This document shows, piece after piece, positions 9,619 through 18,149 of a stretch of 41,079 nt of DNA. A program made the position numbers and the translations under genes. Below the pieces are notes generated by a model. The model was not told the DNA's origin, did not search any database, and saw nothing but the letters and a program-made list of their open reading frames with translations. Each line of letters starts with the position of its first letter. The first letter of the stretch is position 1. This DNA comes from Kiloniella laminariae (GTDB taxonomy: Bacteria; Pseudomonadota; Alphaproteobacteria; Kiloniellales; Kiloniellaceae): contig NZ_JAPWGY010000014.1 of NCBI RefSeq assembly GCF_027214005.1, positions 1 to 41,079 of the forward strand, written 5' to 3'.

Positions 9619-9657
9619 CGTATTTCTCCTACATGACGGCGATCATCAAAATATTAT

Positions 9658-10059
9658 CTACCGATAAAGCGCCCGAAAGGTTACTTCAACCGATTTTCGG
9701 GCATAGGCTTCCCACTCTGGCCGTTTCAGCCACTGGTCCTGGATTGTCAGCCCCGGTTTACGTTTGTCCCCGTGTACCAGGCGATTGCGCAGCTTGTTGA
9801 TCCAGGAAAGATCATCCGGTTCAATCCAGTCAAGATGACCACCACACTCCTTGATCTGAGCCTGAATAATTGATGAAGCCAGAATAACTGTTGCGGCCCA
9901 GGCCCCGGTACAGAAAACCGCCTGAAGATCAATCATCAGGGCACAGGCCTGCTCCCCCGGAGAAGGAGAGCCCGACACACTGTACTTTGCTTCCAACTCT
10001 TCGAACCAGAAGCGGCGCTCTGACCAGATAACATCACGGGGCAGTTCCAACTGATCCAT
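9658..10059 (-). CDS. Small hypothetical protein with a HEPN-like RNxxxH motif
   Basis: I do not recognise a named family. The 133-residue product (ATG at 10057-10059; a TTG six bases upstream is possible) has a long hydrophobic helix pair at about 38-72, then KLRNRLVHGD with Arg91-Asn92 and His96. That pattern, Arg-polar then four to six residues to His at a helix end, is the active-site motif of HEPN nucleases and HEPN-fold binding proteins. The C terminus is rich in Trp and basic residues. There is no signal peptide. It lies about 40 bp upstream of the acylphosphatase gene, likely in one transcript. No antitoxin-like or nucleotidyltransferase partner is adjacent, which argues against a standard toxin-antitoxin pair. 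HEPN assignment is inference. Confidence 0.6.
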   Translation of the reverse strand: MDQLELPRDVIWSERRFWFEELEAKYSVSGSPSPGEQACALMIDLQAVFCTGAWAATVILASSIIQAQIKECGGHLDWIEPDDLSWINKLRNRLVHGDKRKPGLTIQDQWLKRPEWEAYARKSVEVTFRALYR

Positions 10060-10153
10060 TATCAACCCATTTTTTCTCTTGCCTGTCCTTATTTCTTAAG
10101 GGTCAAGCCATCAACAATCACACCCTAGACACTATAGGGAACATTATAGAAAA

Positions 10154-10174
10154 GGGCTGCAAAAAATGCAGCCC
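10154..10174 (-). terminator. Rho-independent terminator after pccA
   Basis: A perfect 8-bp stem (10154-10161 with 10167-10174) around a 5-base loop is followed on the minus strand by TTTTCT. It sits about 30 bp beyond the pccA stop and should end the pcc transcript before the HEPN-like gene. Confidence 0.75.
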
Positions 10175-10205
10175 CCCAGCGAAACCAAATCGATGATGTA
10201 AAAAA

Positions 10206-12215
10206 TCATTCAAATTCGATAATCACTTGATCTACAACAAGACTCTCACCTGCAGAGGCTGATATCTTGGCAACTGTCAGATCTTTTCCTGCACGCAGGA
10301 TATTTTCCATTTTCATGGCCTCGATCACGGCCAGCTCTTCCCCAGCCTTGACCGTCTGTCCCTCTTCAACAGCAACAGAGACCAACAGACCTGGCATAGG
10401 AGAAAGCAAAAATTTCGACAGATCCGGGGGCAGTTTTTCCGGCATCAGCTCATTGTATCTGGCAAGGCGGGTTTCGAGAACCAGCGCCTCTACTGTGACA
10501 CCAGAAAGGGTCAGGGACAGGCTGGCCTCCTGACGATCCACCTGGACCACCGTTTCCTCGCCATTAACCTCGGCAAAGAAGACCAACTGGTCAGGAGCCC
10601 AATCTCCACGGACCAGTGTTTCAAAGTCATCGCCGGAAACCAGATAACCATCATCTTGCAAATCGATAACGACAGAATGGCCTTCCCGATTGATAAAGAC
10701 AGTCAGTTCGACCGGAATATCAACACCCCGGTAACCATTGATATGAGCTGCCAGAGCGATCTGTTCTGACAAATTAGTTTGCAGGACAGCTGCAACAGAC
10801 ACCAAAAGGTTTAGATTGTCCTTGTCCAGTTCAATGCCCAGGAAACCATCCGGAAACTCTTCGACGATATAATTTGTCGTCAGGCGTCCTTCGACAAAAC
10901 GCTCCTGGGACATTACCGTGGAAAGAAAGCCCATATTGTGGTTGATGCCTCTGATATAGAAGGAATCAAGAGCCGTTCGCATGGTTTTGATTGCAGAAAG
11001 GCGGTCAGGACCATAGGTCACCAGCTTGGCGATCATCGGATCATAGAACATGGAGATCTCAGACCCTTCCTCAACCCCGCTGTCAACTCTGATCAGAGGG
11101 CGACCATTTAGATCACCTTCAGCTTCCGGAGCTTGATAGCGCACCAGACGACCAATGGAGGGTAGGAAATTGCGCAAGGGATCTTCGGCATAGACACGGG
11201 ACTCAACAGCCCAGCCTTCAAGCTTGACCTGCTCCTGGGTCAGGGCCAGTTTCTCGCCAGCCGCAACCCGGATCATCCATTCGACAATATCAATGCCTGT
11301 AATCAGTTCTGTAACCGGATGCTCAACCTGAATACGGGTGTTCATTTCCAGGAAGTAAAAATTTTTGTCCTTGTCGACAATAAACTCAACGGTTCCTGCA
11401 GAGTAATAGTTCACGGCCCGGGAAAGCGCGACAGCTTCAGAGCCCATCGCAGCCCGGGTTTTCTCGTCGAGGAAAGGGGATGGGGCTTCTTCAATTACCT
11501 TCTGATGACGGCGCTGAATGGAACACTCCCGCTCGCCAAGATGAATGATGTTGCCGTGTTTATCCCCGATCACCTGGATTTCGATGTGGCGGGGCTCTTC
11601 GATAAACTTTTCGATAAAGATCCGGTCGTCCCCAAAACTGGAACGTGCCTCATTCTGTGCAGAACGATATCCCTCGCGGGCTTCGGCATCATTATAGGCA
11701 ACACGCATGCCCTTACCACCACCACCGGCAGAGGCCTTGATCATGACGGGATAGCCAATGTCTGAAGAAATCCGGACGGCTTCCTCTGCATCTTTAATCA
11801 GATCCATGTGGCCCGGCACCGTGCTGACATTGGACTGTTTGGCCAGATGCTTTGACTCGATCTTGTCACCCATGGCACCAATGGCTTTGGTTGGCGGGCC
11901 GATAAAGACCACGCCAGCATCATCAAGTGCCTTCACAAAAGCTGCATTCTCGGACAGAAAGCCAAAGCCGGGATGAACCGCTTGCGCCCCCGTCTCTTTG
12001 CAGGCTGCAATGATCTTGTCGATCACCAGATAACTTTCCGCAGATGCGGCTGGCCCAATACGAACAGCTTCATCAGCCATTTTCACATGAAGAGACGAGG
12101 CATCTGCGTCAGAATAAACGGCAACCGTCTTAATACCCAGTCGTTGGGCAGTACGGATGACGCGGCAAGCAATTTCGCCACGGTTTGCAATTAGGATCTT
12201 TTCAAACAAGGCCAC
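10206..12215 (-). CDS. pccA: Propionyl/acetyl-CoA carboxylase, biotin-carboxylase alpha subunit
   Basis: This 669-residue subunit carboxylates its own biotin with ATP and bicarbonate, for transfer to propionyl-CoA by the beta subunit. Residues 1-450 form the biotin carboxylase with KILIANRGEIACRV, the glycine-rich ATP loop KASAGGGGKGMRV, and EMNTRIQVEHPVTE. A linker/BT region follows, and the C-terminal carrier domain has EAMKMEN with biotinylated Lys635. The length and the long BT region favour propionyl-CoA over the short AccC type. I chose GTG at 12215, with AGGGGG nine bases upstream, giving MALFEKILIANRG; an upstream ATG at 12245 adds ten unrelated residues. It follows pccB after 72 bp and ends at a clear terminator. 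Confidence 0.92.
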   Translation of the reverse strand: MALFEKILIANRGEIACRVIRTAQRLGIKTVAVYSDADASSLHVKMADEAVRIGPAASAESYLVIDKIIAACKETGAQAVHPGFGFLSENAAFVKALDDAGVVFIGPPTKAIGAMGDKIESKHLAKQSNVSTVPGHMDLIKDAEEAVRISSDIGYPVMIKASAGGGGKGMRVAYNDAEAREGYRSAQNEARSSFGDDRIFIEKFIEEPRHIEIQVIGDKHGNIIHLGERECSIQRRHQKVIEEAPSPFLDEKTRAAMGSEAVALSRAVNYYSAGTVEFIVDKDKNFYFLEMNTRIQVEHPVTELITGIDIVEWMIRVAAGEKLALTQEQVKLEGWAVESRVYAEDPLRNFLPSIGRLVRYQAPEAEGDLNGRPLIRVDSGVEEGSEISMFYDPMIAKLVTYGPDRLSAIKTMRTALDSFYIRGINHNMGFLSTVMSQERFVEGRLTTNYIVEEFPDGFLGIELDKDNLNLLVSVAAVLQTNLSEQIALAAHINGYRGVDIPVELTVFINREGHSVVIDLQDDGYLVSGDDFETLVRGDWAPDQLVFFAEVNGEETVVQVDRQEASLSLTLSGVTVEALVLETRLARYNELMPEKLPPDLSKFLLSPMPGLLVSVAVEEGQTVKAGEELAVIEAMKMENILRAGKDLTVAKISASAGESLVVDQVIIEFE

Positions 12216-12287
12216 GGTATCAAGCCCCCTGCTGCATTGCGACACTGTGAAAAAACGGATCAGCCGACAACGGCCTTTTCCAATTCA

Positions 12288-13820
12288 TTACAGTGGCATG
12301 TTGTTGTGTTTTTTCCACGGATTCTGCTGCTGCTTGTTCTGCAGCATTCGCAAAGCCTTTGCGACGCGACGTCTGGTACCATGCGGCATGATCACATCAT
12401 CAATAAAGCCCCGGGAAGCGGCGACAAAAGGATTGGCGAACTTGGTCCGGTATTCTTCTGTCCGCGCCTCGATCTTTGCTGCATCTCCGATATCCTGACG
12501 GAAAATGATTTCCACTGCTCCTTTGGGGCCCATGACCGCGATTTCAGAAGTCGGCCAGGCATAGTTGACATCCCCACGCAGGTGTTTGGAGGCCATCACA
12601 TCATAAGCGCCACCGTAAGCTTTGCGGGTAATCACCGTCACCTTGGGAACGGTTGCTTCGGCATAGGCATAAAGCAGTTTGGCACCGTGCTTGATAATCC
12701 CATTATATTCCTGGGAGGTACCGGGAAGGAAGCCAGGCACATCAACCAATGTAACAATCGGAATATTGAAACAGTCACAGAAACGAACAAAACGAGCTGC
12801 TTTGATCGAGGAAGCAATATCCAGACAACCGGCCAGAACCATCGGCTGGTTAGCAACAATTCCGACACTTTCCCCGTCAATCCGGGCCATTCCAACCAGA
12901 ATATTTCCGGCGTAATCAGGCTGGATCTCGAAGAAATCACCGTCATCAACCATTTTGATGATCAGTTCCTTCATGTCGTAGGGTTTGTTCGGATTATCCG
13001 GAATCAGTGTATCGAGGGAATATTCATCGCGATCCGCTGCATCCGCGGTAGGCCGTGCGGGTGCCTTTTCACGGTTGGACGATGGCAGGAAGTCCATAAA
13101 ACGACGCAATTCCAGCAGCGCAATGACATCATTTTCGAATGCCAGATCGGCAACACCGGATTTGCTGGTATGGGTAACAGCTCCGCCCAGTTCTTCGGCT
13201 GTGACTTCTTCGTGTGTCACAGTCTTGACCACATCCGGGCCGGTCACGAACATGTAGGAGCTGTCCTTGACCATAAAAATAAAATCAGTCAAAGCCGGGG
13301 AATAAACCGCACCACCCGCGCAGGGGCCCATGATCATGGAAATCTGGGGCACAACACCAGATGCCATGGCATTGCGTTGAAAGATCTCGGCATACCCGGC
13401 AAGGGAGTCGACACCCTCCTGGATACGGGCACCACCAGAATCGTTAAGGCCGATAACCGGTGCGCCCACTTCCATGGCCTTGTCCATGATTTTGGAGATC
13501 TTATCCGCATGCGATGCGGAAAGTGACCCGCCAAAAACGGTAAAATCCTGGCTGTAAACAAAGACCAGCCGACCATTGATCGTGCCATGTCCGGTTACAA
13601 CCCCATCACCGGGAACTTTCTGGCCTTCCATGCCAAAATCGATACAACGGTGTTCGACGAACATATCCCATTCTTCAAAGGATCCTTCGTCGAGTAAGAT
13701 ATCAATGCGCTCACGGGCGGTGAGTTTGCCCTTGCCATGCTGAGCTTCTATCCGACGCTCACCACCGCCAGTTCTGGCAGCCTGTCGCTTTGCTTCCAGC
13801 TTTTGAATGATGTCCTGCAC
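12288..13820 (-). CDS. pccB: Propionyl-CoA carboxylase beta subunit (carboxyltransferase)
   Basis: This 510-residue carboxyltransferase subunit transfers CO2 from carboxybiotin to propionyl-CoA, forming methylmalonyl-CoA. Two crotonase-like halves are visible. The N half has [27 protein letters not shown] and [14 protein letters not shown]; the C half has [17 protein letters not shown] and [11 protein letters not shown]. Starting at GTG 13820, with a GGGGG run five bases upstream, gives exactly the usual 510 residues; another GTG four codons earlier (13832) is possible. The pccB-pccA order is usual in Alphaproteobacteria. No methylmalonyl-CoA mutase or epimerase gene is present, so the pathway must be completed elsewhere in the genome. 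Confidence 0.95.
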   Translation of the reverse strand: MQDIIQKLEAKRQAARTGGGERRIEAQHGKGKLTARERIDILLDEGSFEEWDMFVEHRCIDFGMEGQKVPGDGVVTGHGTINGRLVFVYSQDFTVFGGSLSASHADKISKIMDKAMEVGAPVIGLNDSGGARIQEGVDSLAGYAEIFQRNAMASGVVPQISMIMGPCAGGAVYSPALTDFIFMVKDSSYMFVTGPDVVKTVTHEEVTAEELGGAVTHTSKSGVADLAFENDVIALLELRRFMDFLPSSNREKAPARPTADAADRDEYSLDTLIPDNPNKPYDMKELIIKMVDDGDFFEIQPDYAGNILVGMARIDGESVGIVANQPMVLAGCLDIASSIKAARFVRFCDCFNIPIVTLVDVPGFLPGTSQEYNGIIKHGAKLLYAYAEATVPKVTVITRKAYGGAYDVMASKHLRGDVNYAWPTSEIAVMGPKGAVEIIFRQDIGDAAKIEARTEEYRTKFANPFVAASRGFIDDVIMPHGTRRRVAKALRMLQNKQQQNPWKKHNNMPL

Positions 13821-13933
13821 GTGTGCCCCCACGTTGTTGTGTTGTTATATTTGAGGCGCAGTATTGCACTGCGACAAAACAGGTTGTCCTTGATAACATG
13901 GACCCTATAGCAACACCAGAGCCTCGTAACAAT

Positions 13934-14647
13934 TCAGTCACGTGACAAGGTCAAAAATTTCATTGCAGTGCGAAACTCTGTTAAGATATTAACATGCCGC
14001 TGCTCAGCTTCTTCGTCGGCTCCCCAGCGTTCGATCTGGAACATCTCGTGTAAAAGCACCGCCTGCTGGGCCTTTTCAACATTCAGATGACCGTGTAACA
14101 AGGCCAACCCAATGACCAGCGACCCCCCTGTTCGAACAATCGCGGACAAAACTGCCAATTCCATATTGGAAAATGTGCACACTGTATTATGCAGGGCACG
14201 CAAGGCATCCTCTGGCTGATCGATACTGATAAGACCGCTTGTCGTTACAAGCGGGGCGTCAAAAGTCAGAGCAGTCCAGTCCAGCAGCGGTTGCCAGACT
14301 TCTTTTTGCTTTGAGAGAAGCTCAGTATCACTGGCATCCCAATAACACACCAGATCATGAGCAGCATAGGCTGAAATGCTCTCTTCCACGGGGGGGCGCG
14401 CTGCCCCTACCCAATCAACTGCCGTACAGGCAAGCGTCATCATCGGCATTTCTGACGGCTTGATTTCCTTACCCTGGGCGTCCCATTCTGCTGCAACGGC
14501 CTTCGCCAAACCCATCGTTGGCAGTAACAAAGGTTCCTGTTCCGGTGTTTTAACAACCCTGCCATCCAGCAGAACAACATAGCCATCCCCCTGTTGTTCT
14601 GCCGAAGCGGTTTTATAAAAGCGTTTCAAGCCAAGAGAAGAAGACAT
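13934..14647 (-). CDS. ATP12 family F1-ATPase assembly chaperone
   Basis: This 237-residue ATP12-family protein (PF07542) is a chaperone that in mitochondria and Alphaproteobacteria helps assemble the F1 alpha subunit of ATP synthase. Recognisable parts are the N-terminal beta-rich VVLLDGRVVKTPEQ segment, the AVAAEWDAQGKEI helix with IKPSEMPMMTLA, a central acidic Asp/Tyr-rich AAHDLVCYWDASD, and the C-terminal helical bundle. The ATG at 14647 gives MSSSLGLKRFYK, the usual N terminus, and AAGGA lies about eleven bases upstream; the frame extends to 14743 but overlaps the upstream HAD gene. HAD, RluA-like and CrcB genes upstream on the same strand are spaced as a probable operon. Confidence 0.88.
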   Translation of the reverse strand: MSSSLGLKRFYKTASAEQQGDGYVVLLDGRVVKTPEQEPLLLPTMGLAKAVAAEWDAQGKEIKPSEMPMMTLACTAVDWVGAARPPVEESISAYAAHDLVCYWDASDTELLSKQKEVWQPLLDWTALTFDAPLVTTSGLISIDQPEDALRALHNTVCTFSNMELAVLSAIVRTGGSLVIGLALLHGHLNVEKAQQAVLLHEMFQIERWGADEEAEQRHVNILTEFRTAMKFLTLSRD

Positions 14648-14693
14648 TGAACAGAAAATCCTTGAAGTGTGACCCAGTGAAAGTTTGTTAAGA

Positions 14694-15368
14694 CTATAGC
14701 AGATCTGTAAAGACAGCGGGCAGATCATCACAAGACTGGACAATACAATGCGCCCCGGCCTTCAGAAGTTCATCCTGATGGTGATATCCCCAGGATACCC
14801 CTATCGCAGCAGCTCCCGCTGCGCGGGCCATTTCGATATCATAGGTCGTATCCCCGATCATGACTGTATCAGCAGGTTCAACGCCATTCTCTTTCATCGC
14901 CTGAATAAGAATTTCCGGGTGAGGTTTGCTCGGCCCGTCATCAGCCGTCTTTAGAGTAACAAAAAAATCAGCAAACTGATGATGGGCAAGACTTTTCTGC
15001 AAACCGCGAAGATTTTTCCCAGTTGCAACTGCCATCAAAGTCTCTGACAGGCTCAGGCGTTGCAGCATTTCGCGCACACCGGCAAAAACCGGTTCATGGA
15101 AGTCAGGCAGCTCTCGTGCCTTGATAAAGGCCTGTCGATAGGAATCGCTTACCGCACAGGCCAGTTCCCAATCGCCATCCTGCTGCAGGATTTCGGCCAC
15201 CGCATATTCCAGCTTCAGCCCGACAATCCGCCGTACCTGTTCAATTGTCGGCGCAGGAAGAGCATTGGCGACAAACGCCTGAACCATACAGCTATGGATA
15301 TTCGCCTGACTGTCGACCAGTGTGCCATCAAAATCAAACACCACCAACTTGAAACGATGACCACTCAT
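14694..15368 (-). CDS. HAD-superfamily hydrolase, phosphoglycolate phosphatase-like
   Basis: This 224-residue cytoplasmic phosphatase belongs to HAD subfamily IA. Motif I is VVFDFDGTLVDS with nucleophile Asp12 and acid/base Asp14, motif II is the VATGK segment, motif III is the Lys in SKPHPE, and motif IV is MIGDTTYDIEMARAA. The helical cap between motifs I and II is of the Gph/PGP kind. The gene neighbours an RluA-type pseudouridine synthase, an arrangement seen often in Alphaproteobacteria, but the substrate cannot be stated. The stop lies 46 bp before the ATP12 gene. Confidence 0.88.
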   Translation of the reverse strand: MSGHRFKLVVFDFDGTLVDSQANIHSCMVQAFVANALPAPTIEQVRRIVGLKLEYAVAEILQQDGDWELACAVSDSYRQAFIKARELPDFHEPVFAGVREMLQRLSLSETLMAVATGKNLRGLQKSLAHHQFADFFVTLKTADDGPSKPHPEILIQAMKENGVEPADTVMIGDTTYDIEMARAAGAAAIGVSWGYHHQDELLKAGAHCIVQSCDDLPAVFTDLL

Positions 15369-15443
15369 CTATCAAAAAACCCTGCTATACAGTTTATTAA
15401 AACAACCAATCAATATCCCCTGACAAGGACGTACCGAGGCAAA

Positions 15444-16514
15444 TTAATACCGTTGTTTTTTAGGTTTGAAAAAATCCCCCAGCTCGCGGGGCGGACAGTG
15501 GGATAAATCCGCAGCATATCCTTCAAGCATTTCTGTTGCCCCTTCGCCATGTAGCTGATTAAAGCCCAGCGTCTTCCAGGCCTGTACCATATGCGGAGAC
15601 AGAGCAGCCTGAATACGCAATGTCGTGCCATCATCAGGATGAGGCACCGCGATCTCGCGGGCATGAAGCATCATATCTTTCGGGATATTTTCACCCAGAG
15701 GATAGGCCTTCTTGCCACCATATTTCCCGTCGCCGAGGATTGGCGCTTCAAGCGCGCCACAATGGGCTCGTAACTGATGTGTACGTCCAGTCAAAGGCAT
15801 AAGCGCAACCCAGGCGGCCTTGCGACCAGCCTTGTCAATCATACTGTATAGCGTAAGCGCTTCCTTGCCATTGTCGTAGTCGACAACCATCTTTTCGCCC
15901 TGCCCCCCGGCCTGCTTTTCAAGCGGCAGATAGATCCAGCCCTTTTTCTGTGGAGGAACAGCCGAAACCAGTGCCCAGTATACCTTGCGTGCGGATTTCC
16001 CCTTGAAGGCTTCTGTCAGTTTTCGGGCAGCCGGAGCATTTCTTGCAAGAAGAAGAACCCCGCTCGTGTCCTTGTCAAGCCGATGAACAAGCCGGGGTTT
16101 TTCCTGCTTTTCATAGCGCAGGGCCTCCAGCATCGCATCGAGGTGCGTGCTCAAGCCTGTCCCCCCCTGGACGGCCAACCCGGCAGGTTTATTGATCGCA
16201 AGAACGGAATCATCCTTGTAAATCACCAGATCCCGCACGGCCTGCATCTCTTCAGGGCTCATCAACTGCTCACTGGCAGTTTTGGCCGGGCGATCCTCGT
16301 TTGATCGCTCAGGCATCGGTGGTACCCGGATCTCCTGCCCGGGTTCCAGTCGGGTGGCTGCTTTGGCGCGTTTGCCATCGATACGGATCTGCCCCTTGCG
16401 CAGCATCTTTTCAACCTGGATATAACTGAAAGCCGGATAGTGCTTCTTGAACCACCGGTCGAGCCGAACACCACCATCATCAGGCGCAACCATGACCATT
16501 GTTACTGCGCTCAT
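15444..16514 (-). CDS. rluC: RluA-family 23S rRNA pseudouridine synthase (RluC-like)
   Basis: This 356-residue enzyme isomerises uridines in RNA. An S4 RNA-binding domain occupies about 15-65 (VRLDRWFKKHYPAFSY, KMLRKGQIRIDGKR). The RluA catalytic domain runs from about 98 to 320 with HRLDKDTSG, where Asp147 is the catalytic aspartate, followed by GRTHQLRAHCG and ILGDGKYGG. S4 plus RluA domains and the length favour RluC (E. coli positions 955/2504/2580) over RluD, but exact specificity is not provable here. Its ATG overlaps the crcB stop by four bases (ATGA), indicating translational coupling. Confidence 0.85.
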   Translation of the reverse strand: MSAVTMVMVAPDDGGVRLDRWFKKHYPAFSYIQVEKMLRKGQIRIDGKRAKAATRLEPGQEIRVPPMPERSNEDRPAKTASEQLMSPEEMQAVRDLVIYKDDSVLAINKPAGLAVQGGTGLSTHLDAMLEALRYEKQEKPRLVHRLDKDTSGVLLLARNAPAARKLTEAFKGKSARKVYWALVSAVPPQKKGWIYLPLEKQAGGQGEKMVVDYDNGKEALTLYSMIDKAGRKAAWVALMPLTGRTHQLRAHCGALEAPILGDGKYGGKKAYPLGENIPKDMMLHAREIAVPHPDDGTTLRIQAALSPHMVQAWKTLGFNQLHGEGATEMLEGYAADLSHCPPRELGDFFKPKKQRY

Positions 16515-16891
16515 GCCAGAAAAGACCTCATCATAAAAAAACCGCCTGCAAAGGCTGTGATAGACAGAAATACCGATAACAATACATATACCACTGCCAA
16601 AACCATGGCCCCACGCTCAATCAGAACAAAGGCATCCATGGCGAAAGTGGAAAAGGTGGTAAAAGCCCCGAGCAACCCCACAGTCAACAACCCTCTGATT
16701 TCAGGAGGAACCGAGCCATCGGTTGCAAGCCAGGGAACCAGAAGCCCCATGACAAAGGACCCGACAATGTTTACCGCCAGTGTCCCCGAGGGAATCTGGG
16801 ACCCCACAAGCGATCCCATCAGGATATAGACCAGATAACGCCCCACAGCACCAATCGCACCGCCGAACGCAACAGCTACCAGCATTTTCAT
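16511..16891 (-). CDS. crcB: Fluoride exporter CrcB (Fluc)
   Basis: This 126-residue four-helix membrane protein is of the Fluc/CrcB family, dual-topology dimeric channels that expel fluoride. Signatures are GGAIGAVGRY in helix 1, GTLAVNIVGSF with the conserved pore Asn in helix 2, and GLLGAFTTFSTF in helix 3 with the Phe and Ser/Thr track residues. The only copy in the window is full length. It overlaps the pseudouridine synthase start by four bases. No fluoride riboswitch is convincing in the upstream leader. Upstream sequence has an AGGTGG before the ATG. Confidence 0.93.
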   Translation of the reverse strand: MKMLVAVAFGGAIGAVGRYLVYILMGSLVGSQIPSGTLAVNIVGSFVMGLLVPWLATDGSVPPEIRGLLTVGLLGAFTTFSTFAMDAFVLIERGAMVLAVVYVLLSVFLSITAFAGGFFMMRSFLA

Positions 16892-17317
16892 CTTCCACCT
16901 GCCATTGTGCTCTCGGCTATAACGATCTCTTCAGGGCGATAACATCAGGGCAAAACCGCTTTTGCCAAATAATGAAATCATTACCTATCAAAGAAACCGA
17001 CACTTGGCAAAACCACTATCAGCTTCTCTGTTCTTGCACCACTGGGGAAAGCAAAGCTTATGGAGCGAAACCAAGGTGAGAGCATCAAAAGTATGGCGTT
17101 ATTGGAATCTGGTCGAGCAGATCGTCCCCCCGGATTGCCTCAATACCCTTACCAAGACATGAGGGACAAAAGGCGGAGCTCTGGAAAGCTGGCGTCGATT
17201 ATTTTATCTGAAAATGAAGAAAAATCTCAAAGTCCGGTAGAACAGAATTTCTAGGCCAGAGACTGTTTGAATTGATGCTGAAGGCCGCCGAAACCATCAG
17301 TCCAAAAACAAAAGAAA
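16892..17317. other. Intergenic region upstream of crcB
   Basis: These 426 bp lie between crcB and the isochorismatase-fold gene, both on the minus strand. I see no gene with a ribosome binding site. One clean hairpin is present, a 7-bp stem at 16949-16955 with 16960-16966 around a four-base loop. It lacks a U-tract in either direction, so it is not an obvious terminator. The crcB promoter should be here, but I cannot place it. Confidence 0.5.
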
Positions 17318-17995
17318 CTAGGCAGCCCTGTCTTCTTTGCCATTCTGCTTTGGTGTACCGAGCCATGAGAGAACCTCGTCGGCCTCCATGAGGTAAACAC
17401 CCATTCTTCCCAACTCTTCAAGGCCCTGTTCACTGGCATTGCAAAGCGCATCAGGAACAACAACTACTTTAAAATCACGGGCACTGGCTTCATAGATCGT
17501 TGCGCGGGTTGCTGTATTAAAAGAAAAACCGCAAAGGATCAGGGAATCAACACCGCGGGAACGCAATTCCTGTTCAAGGGAGGTTCCATGGAAAGCCCCC
17601 CAACGCGGGCGATAAAAAATGGATTCATCCGGGCCGATTTCCTGGAACTTTCCATCGAAAAGAATATCGGGATTAATCCGGACTTCCTCGCCTTCGGGCT
17701 GAATTTCATCAACCAGCTCTGCCCCCAGACTACCGGGCATAAAAATACGCAAACCTTCTTCTACAGCAGAGCGGCGACAGAGATCCACATTGGAACCATC
17801 TGGCTTATAGAGGCGAATAGAGTGATAGAGAGGAACGTCGCGTTCCCGAACCCCTTGGACCAGTCTGGTCATTGTCGGGATTACACGGGAAAGACCAGAA
17901 GCACGAATGGGTGACGAAGGAAGAATATAATCCCTCTGGATCGATAGTGTTATTAGTGCTGCGTGATCTTTTTGCGGACGTAAATACTCTGTCAT
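17318..17995 (-). CDS. Isochorismatase-fold (cysteine hydrolase superfamily) protein lacking the catalytic triad
   Basis: The 225-residue product has the isochorismatase-like alpha/beta fold: a first strand with ALITLSIQRDY, a middle SIFYRPRWGAFHGTSLEQEL segment and then LILCGFSFNTATRAT. By alignment from memory, the usual Asp-Lys-Cys triad positions are occupied by Ser18, Arg129 and Ala162, so hydrolase chemistry is doubtful. The fold core, including the GAFHGTSLE loop, is intact and the frame is unbroken, which suggests a retained non-catalytic or altered function rather than decay. I chose the ATG at 17995 (AAGG upstream) because the longer frame to 18088 adds a hydrophobic extension with no family counterpart. 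It is flanked by larger gaps on both sides, so probably monocistronic. Confidence 0.75.
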   Translation of the reverse strand: MTEYLRPQKDHAALITLSIQRDYILPSSPIRASGLSRVIPTMTRLVQGVRERDVPLYHSIRLYKPDGSNVDLCRRSAVEEGLRIFMPGSLGAELVDEIQPEGEEVRINPDILFDGKFQEIGPDESIFYRPRWGAFHGTSLEQELRSRGVDSLILCGFSFNTATRATIYEASARDFKVVVVPDALCNASEQGLEELGRMGVYLMEADEVLSWLGTPKQNGKEDRAA

Positions 17996-18149
17996 CTGTA
18001 ACCTTAACCTGCTGGGACGTCGTTTTATTGATAAAAACAAAACGGTCTGTTGTAGGAAGTACTCATACAACAAACACCAAAATGTCACACCTCCGCAATC
18101 GCCACTAGTTCATAGCAGCCACGCGTATAATGCATTTCTCATAAAAACG

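Noticed and set aside
10143-10148. TATAAT on the minus strand as promoter of the HEPN-like gene
   Set aside because: The -35 position falls in the pccA terminator stem and matches the consensus poorly.
12237-13526. A 429-residue plus-strand frame opposite pccB
   Set aside because: Antisense of a strongly conserved carboxyltransferase gene; rich in His, Gly and Asn as typical of such shadows.
16892-17050. Fluoride riboswitch upstream of crcB
   Set aside because: CrcB genes often have one, and a CTGATG-like string is present in the leader, but the conserved pseudoknot pattern of the crcB motif cannot be assembled from the sequence by eye.
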